Source: DASRHK01 sp963776465 (lineage in GTDB: Bacteria; Pseudomonadota; Gammaproteobacteria; Nevskiales; Nevskiaceae). Taken from it: DNA of 64,000 bases. Numbering within the stretch: the stretch's first letter is position 1; every line of letters starts with the position of its first letter. The notes below the pieces were generated by a model. The model searched no databases. It was given only the letters and a program-made list of their open reading frames with translations, and was not told the origin of the DNA. The stretch is from the NCBI GenBank assembly GCA_963776465.1, contig CAVZMV010000002.1, positions 558,001-622,000 of the forward strand. Direction: 5' to 3'. Shown here piece by piece: positions 52,213-62,425 of the stretch. The position numbers and the translations under genes are program-made.

Positions 52213-53442
52213 ATGGCTGAGCGACGGGTCGTCGTCACCGGCATGGCCGGCATCACCTCGCTGGGTGACAGCTACGAGGCCATCGAGAAGAACCTGAAGT
52301 CCGGCGTCTCCGGCATCCGCCGCATGCCGGAGTGGGACAAGTTCCCCGAGCTAAACACCCGGCTGTGCGGGCCCGTCCCCGACTTTCAGACGCCCAAGCA
52401 CTATTCACGCAAGGACACGCGGACCATGTCGCGGGTCGCGATCATGGCCACGCGCGCCACGGAGCTTGCGCTCATCGACGCGGGTCTGAAGGACGACCCG
52501 GAGATCAAGAGCGGCGCGATGGGCGTCTCGTACGGCTCGTGCATGGGCGGCATCGAGGCGCTCAACGAATTCGCGGCGATGATGGGCCTGGGCAGCTCCG
52601 GCCAACTCAACGCCACGACCTACGTGCGCTACATGTCGCACACCGCGCCGGTGAACATCGGCATCTACTTCGGCTTGAAGGGCCGCGTCATCCCAACGGC
52701 GTCGGCCTGCACCTCCGGCAGCCAGGGCGTGGGCTATGCCTACGAGGCGATCAAGTCAGGCCGCCAGAGCATGATGGTCGCCGGCGGCGCCGAGGAAGAA
52801 TGCGCGCCCGCGGCGGCGGTGTTCGACACCCTGTTCGCCACCAGCCAGAAGAACGACGCGCCGACCACCACGCCGAGCCCGTTCGACAAGGATCGCGATG
52901 GCCTGGTCATCGGCGAAGGCGCGGCCAGCCTGATCCTGGAGGACTACGAGCACGCCAGGGCGCGGGGGGCCAGCATCCATTGCGAGATCGTCGCCTTCGG
53001 CACCAACTCCGACGGCAAGCACGCCACCCAGCCCGACAGCGCGATGATGCAGGTGGCGATGGAGCTGGCGCTGAAGGAAGCGGGGCTGCCGCCGTCGGCG
53101 ATCGGCTACGTGTCGGCGCACGGCACCGCCACCGACACCGGCGACGTCGCCGAGTCGCAGGCCACGCACCGGCTGTTCGGCACGCGCATGCCGATCAGCT
53201 CGATGAAAAGCTATCTGGGCCACACGCTCGGCGCCTGCGGCGCCATCGAGAGCTGGCTCGCCATCGAGATGATGAAGCGCAAGTGGTTCGCGCCGACGCT
53301 CAATCTCAAGAACGTCGACGCGCGCTGCGGCGAGCTCGATTACATCCGCGACGGCGGACGCAATCTTGATTGCGAGTACGTGATGAACAACAATTTTGCG
53401 TTCGGCGGCATCAACACGTCGCTGATCTTCCGCAAGCTGTAA
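52213..53442 (+). CDS. Beta-ketoacyl-ACP synthase (FabF-like) of the aryl-polyene locus, block 2
   Basis: 409-residue condensing enzyme with a complete triad: Cys166 in TASACTSGSQG, His in SAHGTATDTGD and His in SYLGHTLGACG; C-terminal NNFAFGGINTSL is typical. It is the second active ketosynthase of the split locus (the first is 11997-13169) and closes block 2. The ATG follows GAAGG at a long distance. A 30-base gap separates it from the next, unrelated small secreted protein. The two ketosynthases probably act on starter and elongation steps; which does which is not visible. Confidence 0.92.
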   Translation: MAERRVVVTGMAGITSLGDSYEAIEKNLKSGVSGIRRMPEWDKFPELNTRLCGPVPDFQTPKHYSRKDTRTMSRVAIMATRATELALIDAGLKDDPEIKSGAMGVSYGSCMGGIEALNEFAAMMGLGSSGQLNATTYVRYMSHTAPVNIGIYFGLKGRVIPTASACTSGSQGVGYAYEAIKSGRQSMMVAGGAEEECAPAAAVFDTLFATSQKNDAPTTTPSPFDKDRDGLVIGEGAASLILEDYEHARARGASIHCEIVAFGTNSDGKHATQPDSAMMQVAMELALKEAGLPPSAIGYVSAHGTATDTGDVAESQATHRLFGTRMPISSMKSYLGHTLGACGAIESWLAIEMMKRKWFAPTLNLKNVDARCGELDYIRDGGRNLDCEYVMNNNFAFGGINTSLIFRKL

Positions 53443-53472
53443 CGCGCTGTTCCAACGTCGGAGAACCTTCAG

Positions 53473-53910
53473 ATGAAAAAAATTGCACTGCTCACCGCGT
53501 CGCTGTGCCTGGCCTTCGCCGCCGCCGCGCCGGCCAAGGACGACCACCTGCAGATGTCGATCGAGGAGGCGATGAGCTCCGACGACGTCAAGAACAACAT
53601 CGACGGCTCGATCAAGTTCTACTTCGGCGAGCAGAAGTATCCCAAGCCCAAGTCGCGCTACGGCAGCTTCACCGCCAACAAGAAGACCAACTTCACCGGC
53701 AAGAGCAACAAGGACGGCTGCACCCGCGCCTTCGCCTCGGCGATGATTTCGCTGCAGGAGCGCGCGCACAAGGAAGGCGGCGACGCCGTCGTCAACATCA
53801 AGAGCGTCTACAAGAAGGACGAGCTGGTCAGCGAGACCGAGTACATCTGCGGCGCCGGCACCTTTATGGGCGGCGTGGCGCTGCGCGGCGAGGTGGTGAA
53901 GCTGCCCTAG
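53473..53910 (+). CDS. Small periplasmic protein, RcsF/YbjQ-like core
   Basis: 145-residue secreted protein with signal peptide KKIALLTASLCLAFAAAAPA. The mature part has two Cys residues (KDGCTRAF and TEYICGAGT) bracketing SLQERAHKEGGDAVVNIKS, a pattern like the RcsF/YbjQ fold in which a helix plus GxxAVV strand is flanked by a disulfide. In Xanthomonadales similar proteins are sometimes misnamed excinuclease subunit. Function unknown. It follows the ketosynthase by 30 bases and shares its CTAG stop with the convergent next gene. Confidence 0.75.
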   Translation: MKKIALLTASLCLAFAAAAPAKDDHLQMSIEEAMSSDDVKNNIDGSIKFYFGEQKYPKPKSRYGSFTANKKTNFTGKSNKDGCTRAFASAMISLQERAHKEGGDAVVNIKSVYKKDELVSETEYICGAGTFMGGVALRGEVVKLP

Positions 53911-54230
53911 CGCGGCAGCCGGCCCGGATCGGGGTCGTTCAGCTTCTCGATCATCACGCGCTGGCCCTCGCCGGCCTGGTTGATGTCGCTGTGCAAGAGC
54001 GCGTCGAGGAACGCTTCTCCCGTCGTTTCCGGCGGCGGCGCGTCGGTGACGCCCGGCAACGAGCGCTCGATGGCCGCGCGCTTGCGGTCGCCCTCGCTGA
54101 ACGCGTCGCGCTGCGGCGTCACCAGCAGCCGCTCCAGCAGCGTCGGCTCGTTCTCGTCGTCCGCTCCGGCGGACCACGCGCTTGGCGCGGACGCGAGCAG
54201 GATCAGCAACGCCAGCATATTGGTCTTCAT
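53907..54230 (-). CDS. Small secreted protein of unknown function
   Basis: 107 residues with a signal peptide (KTNMLALLILLASAPSAWS). The mature part is acidic and charged (DDENEPTLLERLLVTPQ, ERSLPGVTDAPPPETTG) with no Cys and no recognised family. Its stop overlaps the convergent neighbour's stop in a shared CTAG. It may be the last gene after the YbbP-like permease (37 bases upstream) or have its own promoter. Confidence 0.65.
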   Translation of the reverse strand: MKTNMLALLILLASAPSAWSAGADDENEPTLLERLLVTPQRDAFSEGDRKRAAIERSLPGVTDAPPPETTGEAFLDALLHSDINQAGEGQRVMIEKLNDPDPGRLPR

Positions 54231-54267
54231 GGCCGGTCCAGCTTAGACCTCCCGGAGATTTCCCGCG

Positions 54268-56741
54268 TCAGCCGCGCTGCAGCACCTGCCGCGGCGGGGT
54301 CTGCAGCGTGCCGCGCAGAGACCACCAGGCCAGCAAGCTGACCAGGAGAGCGCCGCTCAGCGCCCCGGCCAGCAGCAACCAGGGTCTGGGGGTGTACGGC
54401 AGCTCGAACACCTGCAGCGCCAGCACCCAGACCACGCCTTGCGCCAGCACTGCGCCGACCGTGCCCGACAGCAGGCCAAGCACTGCGTATTCGGCGAGGA
54501 GGCCCTGCACCACGACCTTGCGGCTGGCGCCCAGGGCGCGCAGCACCGCGACTTCGCCGGCGCGTTGCTGGCGCGTGCCTTCCATCAATGCGAGCAGCAC
54601 GGTGATGCCTGCCGCCAGCGTGAACAGGAACAAAAGCTCCAGCGCGCGCACCAGGCGCTGCATCAGCGTGCGCACCTGCGTCATCAGCTGGTCGACGTCG
54701 AGGACGGTGACGTTGGGGAAGGCGTGCACCAGCGCGCGCACGAAGCCGCGGTCGCCGGCCGGCAGGTAGAAGCTGGTGATCCATTGCGCCGGCGCGTCTT
54801 CGATCACGCCTGGCGGCAGCAACAGGAAGAAGTTGGGCTTGAAGCTGTCCCAGCGCACCTCGCGGAAGTTGTGGACGGTGAGCTCGACCTCGCGATCGGC
54901 GATCTGCATCGTCAGCCGGTCGCCGAGCTTCAGGTGCAGGCGCTCGATCGCGTACTTGTCGGCGGAGAGCCAGGGCTGCCCGCGTCCTTCGGGACCCCAC
55001 CACGTTCCTTCGGTCACCTTGTTGTCGTCGGAGATCGTGTCCGTCCACGACAGGTTGAACTCGCGGTTGACCCAGTCCTTGGCTTCCGGGTCGTCGAACA
55101 TCTCCGCGCTGACCGGCTTGCCGTTGATCGCCGTCAGGCGCGCGCGCGCCATCGGCATCAGCCGCGGCGCCTCCTGGGCGTGCGCCACGAAGAAGGCCTG
55201 CAGCAATGGGATCTGCTGCCATTGCACGTTGACGAGGAACTGGTTGGGCGCGTCCGGCTTCATGCGGTCCTCCCAGGCGCCGAGGAGATCCTGCCGGCCG
55301 ATGGTGATCAGCAGCAGCGCATGCAAGGCCAGTCCCAGCGCGACGATCTGGCCGATGGCAGCCCGGCGGTTGCGCGCGATGTTGGCAAGACCGAAACGCC
55401 AGGCAATGCCGCCGCGATCGCGCATCGGCTTCAACGCCGACACCAGCGCGTAGGCGAGTCCGCCGAGGATCAGCGCGCCGCCTGCGGCTGCGCCGAGCAC
55501 GATGCCGGCGAGCTCCCAGTCGTCGATCGTGAGCCAGGTGAGGATCGCGATCACTGCGATGGCGGCGAGGCGCGTCGCCCGCGTGCCCGCGGCTTCCGGA
55601 TCGGCGCGCTGGAACACCCGCACCGGCGCGGTATGACGCGCCGCCAGCACCGGCGGCAGCGCGAAGCCCGCCGCCATCAGCACGCCCAGCACCGCGGCCT
55701 CCAGTAGCGGCAGCCACGCCGTCGGCGGCAGCGGCATCTTCAGCATCGTGGCGAGGAGGCCGGCGACCAGCGTCTGCGCGACGTAGCCCAGCGCCACGCC
55801 GACGGCGCTCGCGCCGACGCTGAGCATCAGGATCGACAGCGCGACCGAGGCGCCGATGCGCGAGCCGGGCGCGCCCAGGCACTTGAGCAGCGCGACCTCG
55901 TCGCGTAATCCCTGCGCGTGGCGCTGCGCCGAGATCGCGATCGCGCACGCAGCCAGCAGCGCGGCGGCGAGGATCGCAAGCTTCAGGAATCGGCCCGCGC
56001 GATCCAGCGCGTTGCGCACTTCCGGGCGCGCGTCGTCGAGGTCGAGGCGCCGGACACTGCGTTCCAGCTCCATGGCGTCGACGGCTGCGAGCGCGTCCGC
56101 CGGCCCCGACAGCATCAGGGTGTGCTGCACGCGGCTGCCCGGCAGCACCAGCCCGGTCGCTGGCAGGTCGTCGAGGTTGATCAGCAGCCGCGGCGCGAGG
56201 TCCGAGAATCCGCCGCCGCGATCCGGCTCGTACTCGAGCGAGGCAGTGAGGCGCAAGCGCGCATTGCCGACCTGGATCTCGCCGTCGCGCGCGACTTTCA
56301 GCGCCGACCACAGGCGCGGATCGGCCCAGGCCTCGCCGCGCGGCGGGATCGCATGCGTCTCCGCGGGCGCGCCCAGCGGCTCGGGCGCAGTCCGCAGAGC
56401 GCCACGCAACGGATACCCGGGAGAGACTGCCTTGACCGAAGCCAGGGACGTCTCCTCGCCGGCAAGCACGACGCTCGCCGTGGTCACCGTGGTCGCGGTC
56501 TGCAGGCCGTGCGACTGCAGCTGCGCGATCAGCGCCGGCGGCAGCGGATCGCGCGACGTCAGCAGACGATCGGCGCCGAGCGCGTCACCGCTGGATTCTT
56601 CCAGGGCCTGCGCCACGCGCGCGCCGAAGCTGGCGACTGCGGCAGCGGCGGCCACGGCGATCGCAATCGCCAGCGCCAGCACGAACAGCTCGCCGGAGCG
56701 CCAGCCGCGGCGCAGGCGTCGCCAGGCGAGATGGAAGACGA

Positions 56742-56745
<4 letters not shown>
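54268..56745 (-). CDS. ybbP: ABC transporter permease, YbbP/FtsX type
   Basis: 825-residue permease with two FtsX repeats: an N-terminal membrane helix (LFVLALAIAIAVAAAAAVASF), a large periplasmic domain, three helices (~260-370, LKLAILAAALLAACAIAIS), a second soluble domain and the C-terminal helices (ALELLFLFTLAAGITVLLALM, AVLGLLSGTVGAVLAQGV). It matches COG3127 in length. In E. coli ybbA-ybbP lies divergent from tesA, and the same arrangement is kept here. It is probably an envelope-lipid or lipoprotein mechanotransmission transporter; the substrate is unknown. It overlaps the ATPase gene by 4 bases. Confidence 0.9.
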
Positions 56746-57414
<669 letters not shown>

Positions 57415-57416
<2 letters not shown>

Positions 57417-58023
57417 GTGGCGGCGGTACTTGTGGTTGGCGATTCTGTGGCTGCCCGCATCCGCGGTCCTCGCCGCACCCAAGATCCTGGTGCTGGGCGA
57501 CAGCCTGAGCGCTGGCTATGGCATCGACGCGGGTCGAGGCTGGGTGGCGCTGCTGCAACAACGCCTGCAGCGCGAAGCCTATCCGCACGTGGTGGTCAAC
57601 GCCAGCGTCAGCGGTGAAACCACCAGCGGCGGGCTCGCGCGATTGCCGGCGGCGCTGGACCAGCACAAGCCCGAGATCGTGCTGATCGAGCTTGGCGGCA
57701 ACGACGGCCTGCGCGGACTTGCGGCGAAAAACCTGCGCGAGAACCTCTCGGCGATGATCGAGCGCTCGCGCAAGGCGGGCGCCAGGCCGGTCCTGTTCGA
57801 GATGCGGATCCCGCCCAACTACGGGCCGGTCTATGCCGCGGCGTTCCAGAAGGCGTTCCACGAGGCGGCCGCGACGCACAAGACGCCGCTGGTGCCGTTC
57901 TTCCTGGCGCCGCTGCTCGACAAGCCCGGCATGTTCCAGGACGACCAGATCCATCCGGGTGCCGACGCCCAGGCCCTGCTGCTGGACGCCGTCTGGCCGA
58001 CGCTCGAAACGCTGCTACATTAG
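57415..58023 (+). CDS. tesA: Arylesterase/lysophospholipase/thioesterase I (TesA-like)
   Basis: Periplasmic SGNH hydrolase of 202 residues. Signal peptide WRRYLWLAILWLPASAVLA; block I LVLGDSLSAGYG with nucleophile S30; block III ELGGNDGLRG with the Asn; block V DDQIHPGADAQ with Asp and His. All catalytic residues are present. It hydrolyses acyl thioesters and lysophospholipids. The ATG at 57415 overlaps the divergent ATPase start; an in-frame ATG at 57406 is also possible. The tesA/ybbA/ybbP arrangement is conserved from E. coli. Confidence 0.92.
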
Positions 58024-58145
58024 GTAAGACAAACCAGCGGCATCGTGCGAACCGGGGGCGTCCGGATGTTCGGCACTCGCTGCATCCCTTCAGGCAGATC
58101 ATCCGTATCTGCATTCCGAGACAGTGGAATGAAGGGGATCTGCAC

Positions 58146-59468
58146 ATGAGAGTCGCCGTCGTCGGCAGCGGCATTTCCGGCCTGAGCTGCGCCTGGCTGC
58201 TGTCGGCCAAGCATGAGGTCGTGCTGCTGGAGCGGGAGCCCCGGCTCGGCGGGCACACGAACACCGTCATGGTGAGGACCGCCAGCGGCGAGCAGCCGGT
58301 GGACACCGGCTTCATCGTCTACAACGAGCGCAACTACCCGCAGCTGACCGCGATGTTCCGGACGCTCGGCGTCACCACCCAGAACAGCGACATGTCCTTT
58401 GGCGTCTCGCTCGCCGGGGGCGCCTACGAATACGCCGGCGACAGCCTCGCGACGCTGTTCCTGCAGTGGTCGAACCTGGTGTCGCCAGCGCATTGGCGAA
58501 TGCTGCTCGAGATCCTGAAGTTCAACGCGCACGCCAAGCGCCTGCTCGCAGCGGACACGCTGCCGTCCTGCAGCCTGGGCGATTTCCTCGACGCGCACGG
58601 CTACAGTCAGGCGCTGCGCACGCGCTACCTGCTGCCGATGGCCGGCGCCATCTGGTCCTGCCCGACGCGCCAGGCGCTGGAGTATCCCTACGCCCAGTTC
58701 GCGCGCTTCTTCCAGGCGCATGGCCTGCTCAACGCCATCGACCGACCACAGTGGAAAACGGTGGTCGGCGGCAGCGCGCGATACCTCGAATGCCTGCGCA
58801 GCCGATTCGCGGGTCAGCTGCGGCTCGGCGCGCCGGTGCAGCGGATCCGCCGCGACGACGGCGCCGCCTGGGTCACCACCGCCGCGGGAGAGGAGCGCTT
58901 CGATGCCGTGGTCTGCGCGTCGCATTGCGACGAGACGCTGGCGATGCTCGCCGACGCCGACGAGGCGGAGCGCGAGGTCCTGCAAGCCATCCGCTACGCG
59001 CCCAATCGCGCCTACCTGCACACCGATGCAACGCTGCTCCCGAAACGCCGCCGCGCCTGGTCGTCGTGGAACTACATGGGCCGCGACGACGCCTTGAGCG
59101 ACGACAGCATCCCGATCACCTACTGGATGAACCGGCTGCAGAACATCCCTGGTCCGACCAACTACTTCGTCAGCCTGAATCCCGTGCTTGCGCCGGCGCC
59201 GGAGAAGGTGCTGTACGAAACCACCTACGAGCATCCGCAATTCGGATCGCGCACAACCGCGGCGCAGGCCGCGCTGCCGGCGATCCAGGGTCGGCGACGC
59301 GCCTGGTTCTGCGGCGCCTGGACTGGCTACGGCTTCCACGAAGACGGGCTGAAATCCGCGCTGCGCGTAGCGGAAGCGTTCGGCTGCAAGCCGGCCTGGT
59401 CGCCGGCGGAGGCCGATGCGCCGCATCCGCTGCTGCCCGCGCTCGAGCCCGACGCGGTGCGGGCGTGA
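58146..59468 (+). CDS. COG2907-type FAD-dependent oxidoreductase
   Basis: 440-residue flavin amine-oxidase-like protein. N-terminal FAD site VAVVGSGISGLSCAWLL, LEREPRLGGHTNTV, then DTGFIVYNERNYPQL, and a C-terminal ARRAWFCGAWTGYGFHEDGL-type motif (seen as RAWFCGAWTGYGFHEDG). COG2907 proteins are regularly encoded with DUF1365 and Cfa-like methyltransferases, and homologues take part in modification of unsaturated membrane fatty acids. The ATG follows GAAGGGG. It is the first gene of an operon to at least 62366 and overlaps DUF1365 as GTGA. Confidence 0.9.
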   Translation: MRVAVVGSGISGLSCAWLLSAKHEVVLLEREPRLGGHTNTVMVRTASGEQPVDTGFIVYNERNYPQLTAMFRTLGVTTQNSDMSFGVSLAGGAYEYAGDSLATLFLQWSNLVSPAHWRMLLEILKFNAHAKRLLAADTLPSCSLGDFLDAHGYSQALRTRYLLPMAGAIWSCPTRQALEYPYAQFARFFQAHGLLNAIDRPQWKTVVGGSARYLECLRSRFAGQLRLGAPVQRIRRDDGAAWVTTAAGEERFDAVVCASHCDETLAMLADADEAEREVLQAIRYAPNRAYLHTDATLLPKRRRAWSSWNYMGRDDALSDDSIPITYWMNRLQNIPGPTNYFVSLNPVLAPAPEKVLYETTYEHPQFGSRTTAAQAALPAIQGRRRAWFCGAWTGYGFHEDGLKSALRVAEAFGCKPAWSPAEADAPHPLLPALEPDAVRA

Positions 59469-60220
59469 GTCACGCCCACCTCTACACCGCGCGCGTCATG
59501 CACCGGCGGTTGATCCCGCCGTTGTATCGCTTCGTCTATCGGCTGTTCTACCTGCTGCTGGACGTCGACCACATCGATGCGACCAGCCGTGGTCTGAAGC
59601 TCTTCTCGCACAATCGCTGGAACCTGTTGTCGCTGCACGATCGCGACTACGGCGAGGGCCAGACGCTGCGCGCATTCGCCGAGCGCCAGCTCTCGAGCGC
59701 CGGCGTGAACCTCGATGGCGGCCGCATCCGCCTGCTGACGCTGCCGCGCCTGTTCGGCTTCGCCTTCAACCCGCTGTCGATGTGGTACTGCGAGCACCGC
59801 GACGGCAGCTTGCGCGCGGTCATCGCCGACGTGCGCAACACCTTCGGCGAGCGGCACTGCTACGTGCTTGCATCCGGCGGCCGTCCCTTCACGTATGAAG
59901 AGACCCAGGAAAAGGAAAAATGCTTCCATGTCTCACCGTTCCTCGACGTCGCCGGCCGCTACCGCTTCACCCTCTCCGAACCCGGCGAGAGAGTGCGGGT
60001 CGCGATCCATGAGACCCGCGACGGCGTGCCGATCCTCGACGCCACACTTGCCGGCGGGCGCCGCGCGCTCACCGACGGACAAATCCTTCGGCAGGTCGGA
60101 GCAATGCCATGGATGACGCTCAAGGTCGTGCTCGGCATCCACTGGGAGGCGCTGAAATTGTGGCTGCGCGGGGCCAAGTTTCATGGCAAGCCCGCGCCGC
60201 CCGTGGAACAAACCACATGA
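59465..60220 (+). CDS. DUF1365 protein (COG3496)
   Basis: 251 residues; GTG start overlapping the flavoprotein stop. The family blocks are HLYTARVMHRRLIPPLYRF, LFSHNRWNLLSLHDRDYG, RLFGFAFNPLSMWYCEHRD and the Glu/Lys-rich KEKCFHVSPFLDV. No membrane segment is clear. DUF1365 always travels with COG2907 and Cfa-like genes, so it probably works on the same lipid substrate. Its chemistry is unknown. It overlaps the Cfa-like gene as ATGA. Confidence 0.9.
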   Translation: MSHAHLYTARVMHRRLIPPLYRFVYRLFYLLLDVDHIDATSRGLKLFSHNRWNLLSLHDRDYGEGQTLRAFAERQLSSAGVNLDGGRIRLLTLPRLFGFAFNPLSMWYCEHRDGSLRAVIADVRNTFGERHCYVLASGGRPFTYEETQEKEKCFHVSPFLDVAGRYRFTLSEPGERVRVAIHETRDGVPILDATLAGGRRALTDGQILRQVGAMPWMTLKVVLGIHWEALKLWLRGAKFHGKPAPPVEQTT

Positions 60221-61494
60221 GCACCGAGAACGATCAGAACCAAGGCATGGCCCGCATCATGGCTCGCGACGGCTTCTCCCCCGACCTGCCGGCACAGCTT
60301 GCACCGCGCGCGCGCAGCCAGCGGCTCTCGCTCGGGCTGCGCATGCTGATGTACATGTTCAAGGGCATCCGCATCGGCAAGCTCGACGTGACGCTGCCCA
60401 ATGGCGAGCACCGGCATTTCGCCGGGAGCGAGCCCGGTCCGCACGGCGTGCTGCACATCCGCGACGCCAAGCTTATGCGCTACGTGCTCAAGAACGGCGA
60501 GGTCGGATTCGGCGAGGCGTATCTGGACGGCTGCTGGGATTCTCCGGACCTGGCGCCGCTCTTGATGGTGATGCACTCCAACGAGCCCTACTACAAGGGC
60601 CCGTACGAGAAAAATCCGATCGCCCGGTTCGTCGGCTGGGTGCAGCACCGCATGCGCGCCAACACGCGGCGCGGCGCGGCGGAGAACATCCGCTATCACT
60701 ATGACCTGGGCAACGAGTTCTACAAGATGTGGTTGGACGAGACCATGGCCTACTCCTCGGCCATCTTCTCGCGTCCCGACGAGACGCTGTGCGAAGCACA
60801 GGTCAACAAATTCCGCCTGATGTTCGATCGGCTGGACCTGACATCCGAGCACCATCTGCTGGAGATCGGCTCCGGCTGGGGCGGCTTTGCCATCTACGCG
60901 GCCAAGCACTCCGGCTGCCGCGTGACGAGCATCACCCTTTCACAAGAGCAGCTGGCGGAGGCGCGGATCCGCGCCGAGAAGGCGGGCGTCGCGGATCGCG
61001 TGACGTTCGAGCTGCGCGACTATCGCGAAGTGACCGGCGTCTACGATCGCGTGGTCTCCATCGAGATGTACGAAGCCGTCGGCGAGGAGTTCTGGCCGGC
61101 CTATTTCTCGGCGATCGCCCGCGCCCTGAAGCCCGGCGGCAAGGCTGCGATCCAGGGCATCACCGTCAATCCGCAGATCTGGGAGGAGTACCGCAGCAAG
61201 CGCGACTTCATCCAGAAATACATCTTCCCCGGCGGCATGCTCTGTCCGCCCGGGCTGTTCCAGGACCTGGCGATGCGCGCGGGCCTGAAAGCCGGCGGCG
61301 TGCAGTTCTACGGCGTCGACTACGCCGACACGCTCGCGCGCTGGCACGTCAGCGTGCAGGCCAGCGCCGATCGCATAGTGCGGAAATTCGACGATCGCTT
61401 CCTGCGCATGTGGCGCTACTATCTTGCCTACTGCGAGTGCGGCTTTAGAGTCGGCAGCGTCGACCTGATGCAGATCACGCTCGCGAAAGCTTAA
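60217..61494 (+). CDS. cfa: Cyclopropane-fatty-acid-synthase-like methyltransferase
   Basis: 425-residue SAM-dependent enzyme acting on membrane phospholipid acyl chains. An N-terminal lipid-binding domain (~1-140, GEVGFGEAYLDGCWDSPDL) precedes NIRYHYDLGNEFYKMWLDE, the SAM site LLEIGSGWGGFAIYAA, VTSITLSQEQL, and the catalytic region IEMYEAVGEEFWP and KYIFPGGMLC. Length and motifs match Cfa. In this operon type it may methylate or cyclopropanate lipids, possibly with the COG2907 protein in furan-fatty-acid-like chemistry (inference). It ends 24 bases before the next gene. Confidence 0.92.
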   Translation: MSTENDQNQGMARIMARDGFSPDLPAQLAPRARSQRLSLGLRMLMYMFKGIRIGKLDVTLPNGEHRHFAGSEPGPHGVLHIRDAKLMRYVLKNGEVGFGEAYLDGCWDSPDLAPLLMVMHSNEPYYKGPYEKNPIARFVGWVQHRMRANTRRGAAENIRYHYDLGNEFYKMWLDETMAYSSAIFSRPDETLCEAQVNKFRLMFDRLDLTSEHHLLEIGSGWGGFAIYAAKHSGCRVTSITLSQEQLAEARIRAEKAGVADRVTFELRDYREVTGVYDRVVSIEMYEAVGEEFWPAYFSAIARALKPGGKAAIQGITVNPQIWEEYRSKRDFIQKYIFPGGMLCPPGLFQDLAMRAGLKAGGVQFYGVDYADTLARWHVSVQASADRIVRKFDDRFLRMWRYYLAYCECGFRVGSVDLMQITLAKA

Positions 61495-61518
61495 AAATCT
61501 TGATCGCGGGGTTGCTGC

Positions 61519-61872
61519 ATGAAGGGATCTCTGACCTTGTTCGCCTCGCTCGTGCTCGGCGCGCTGATCGGCGTGTCGGTGTGGGCGACCTCGCGCATGG
61601 ACCTCGTGCCGGCGATCCAGGAACTGTTCGGGCGTGCCAGCAAGGACGCCAATCCCTGGTTCGTCGCCACGCTGTTCGACGCCTACTTCGGCTTCCTGTG
61701 GTTCTGGCTGTGGGTGGCCTACAAGGAGGTGAGCTGGATCGCCAAATTCCTCTGGCTGATCCTGATCCTCTGCCTGGGCAACATCGCCATGGCGGTCTAC
61801 GTGCTGATCCAGCTGGCGCGCCTGCCCGAAGGCGCCGACATCGAGGACCTGCTGCTGCGCCGCTGGGCGTGA
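61519..61872 (+). CDS. Small membrane protein (DUF1475-like)
   Basis: 117 residues with three hydrophobic segments (LTLFASLVLGALIGVSVWA, LFDAYFGFLWFWLWVAY, FLWLILILCLGNIAMAVYV). The layout and the last helix resemble DUF1475. It lies between the Cfa-like and DUF2062 genes and overlaps the latter as GTGA, so it belongs to the lipid operon. Function unknown. Confidence 0.75.
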   Translation: MKGSLTLFASLVLGALIGVSVWATSRMDLVPAIQELFGRASKDANPWFVATLFDAYFGFLWFWLWVAYKEVSWIAKFLWLILILCLGNIAMAVYVLIQLARLPEGADIEDLLLRRWA

Positions 61873-62366
61873 CAAATCCAGATCTCGTCCCGGAGTCGTT
61901 CTGGCGAGGACGCATCCGCGCGCCGATCGTGGCGCAGCTGCGCCAGGGCATCACCGCCGAGCAGATCGCGCTGACGCTGGCGCTGGGCGGCGTGCTCGGC
62001 ATCTTCCCGATCCTGGGCGCCTGCACCGTGCTGTGCGCGATCGCCGCGGTGGGCTTGAAGCTCAACCAGCCGATCATCCAGCTGGTGAACTACCTGGTCT
62101 ATCCGCTGCAGGTCGTGCTCTTGCTGCCGTTCTATCGCGCCGGCGAGACGCTATTCGGGCAGCCGCACGTGCCGATCTTCTCGGTGGTCGAGCTGATCGA
62201 TCGCTTCCGCGCGGGACCCTGGCAGTTCCTGCTCGATTACGGAATGGTCGCCCTCTACGGCATCGCGGTCTGGTGCCTGCTGGCCCCCCTGCTGACCGGG
62301 GCGATCTACCTGGGTTTGCGCCCCCTCCTGCAACGTCTGGCGCGCCGGATCAAGCCCGTGGCTTGA
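61869..62366 (+). CDS. DUF2062 membrane protein
   Basis: 165 residues; GTG start overlapping the previous stop. The DUF2062 core is seen in ALTLALGGVLGIFPILGAC and LNQPIIQLVNYLVYPLQVV, with a C-terminal membrane segment (WCLLAPLLTGAIYLGLRPLL). The family is often found near glycosyltransferase and lipid genes and has no proven role. It closes the operon; the SOS promoter follows. Confidence 0.85.
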   Translation: MTNPDLVPESFWRGRIRAPIVAQLRQGITAEQIALTLALGGVLGIFPILGACTVLCAIAAVGLKLNQPIIQLVNYLVYPLQVVLLLPFYRAGETLFGQPHVPIFSVVELIDRFRAGPWQFLLDYGMVALYGIAVWCLLAPLLTGAIYLGLRPLLQRLARRIKPVA

Positions 62367-62374
62367 CAAGGGCG

Positions 62375-62404
62375 TTGCTGGCGGAGCACTGTATAAATAT
62401 ACAG
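62375..62404 (+). promoter_or_regulatory. LexA-controlled promoter with SOS box
   Basis: CTGTATAAATATACAG at 62389-62404 is a perfect CTG-N10-CAG palindrome matching the gammaproteobacterial LexA box. It overlaps a candidate -10 (TATACA, 62398-62403) that lies 17 bases after a -35-like TTGCTG (62375-62380), so LexA binding would block the polymerase. An AGGAGGA ribosome-binding site (62414-62420) and the ATG at 62426 follow. It should control the small HTH gene, lexA and imuA. Confidence 0.88.
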
Positions 62405-62425
62405 TTCACAGTCAGGAGGAAGCCC

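Noticed and set aside
62363..62368. TTGACA as the -35 of the SOS promoter
   Set aside because: Perfect hexamer, but no -10 lies at the right distance; TTGCTG at 62375 is 17 bases from TATACA.
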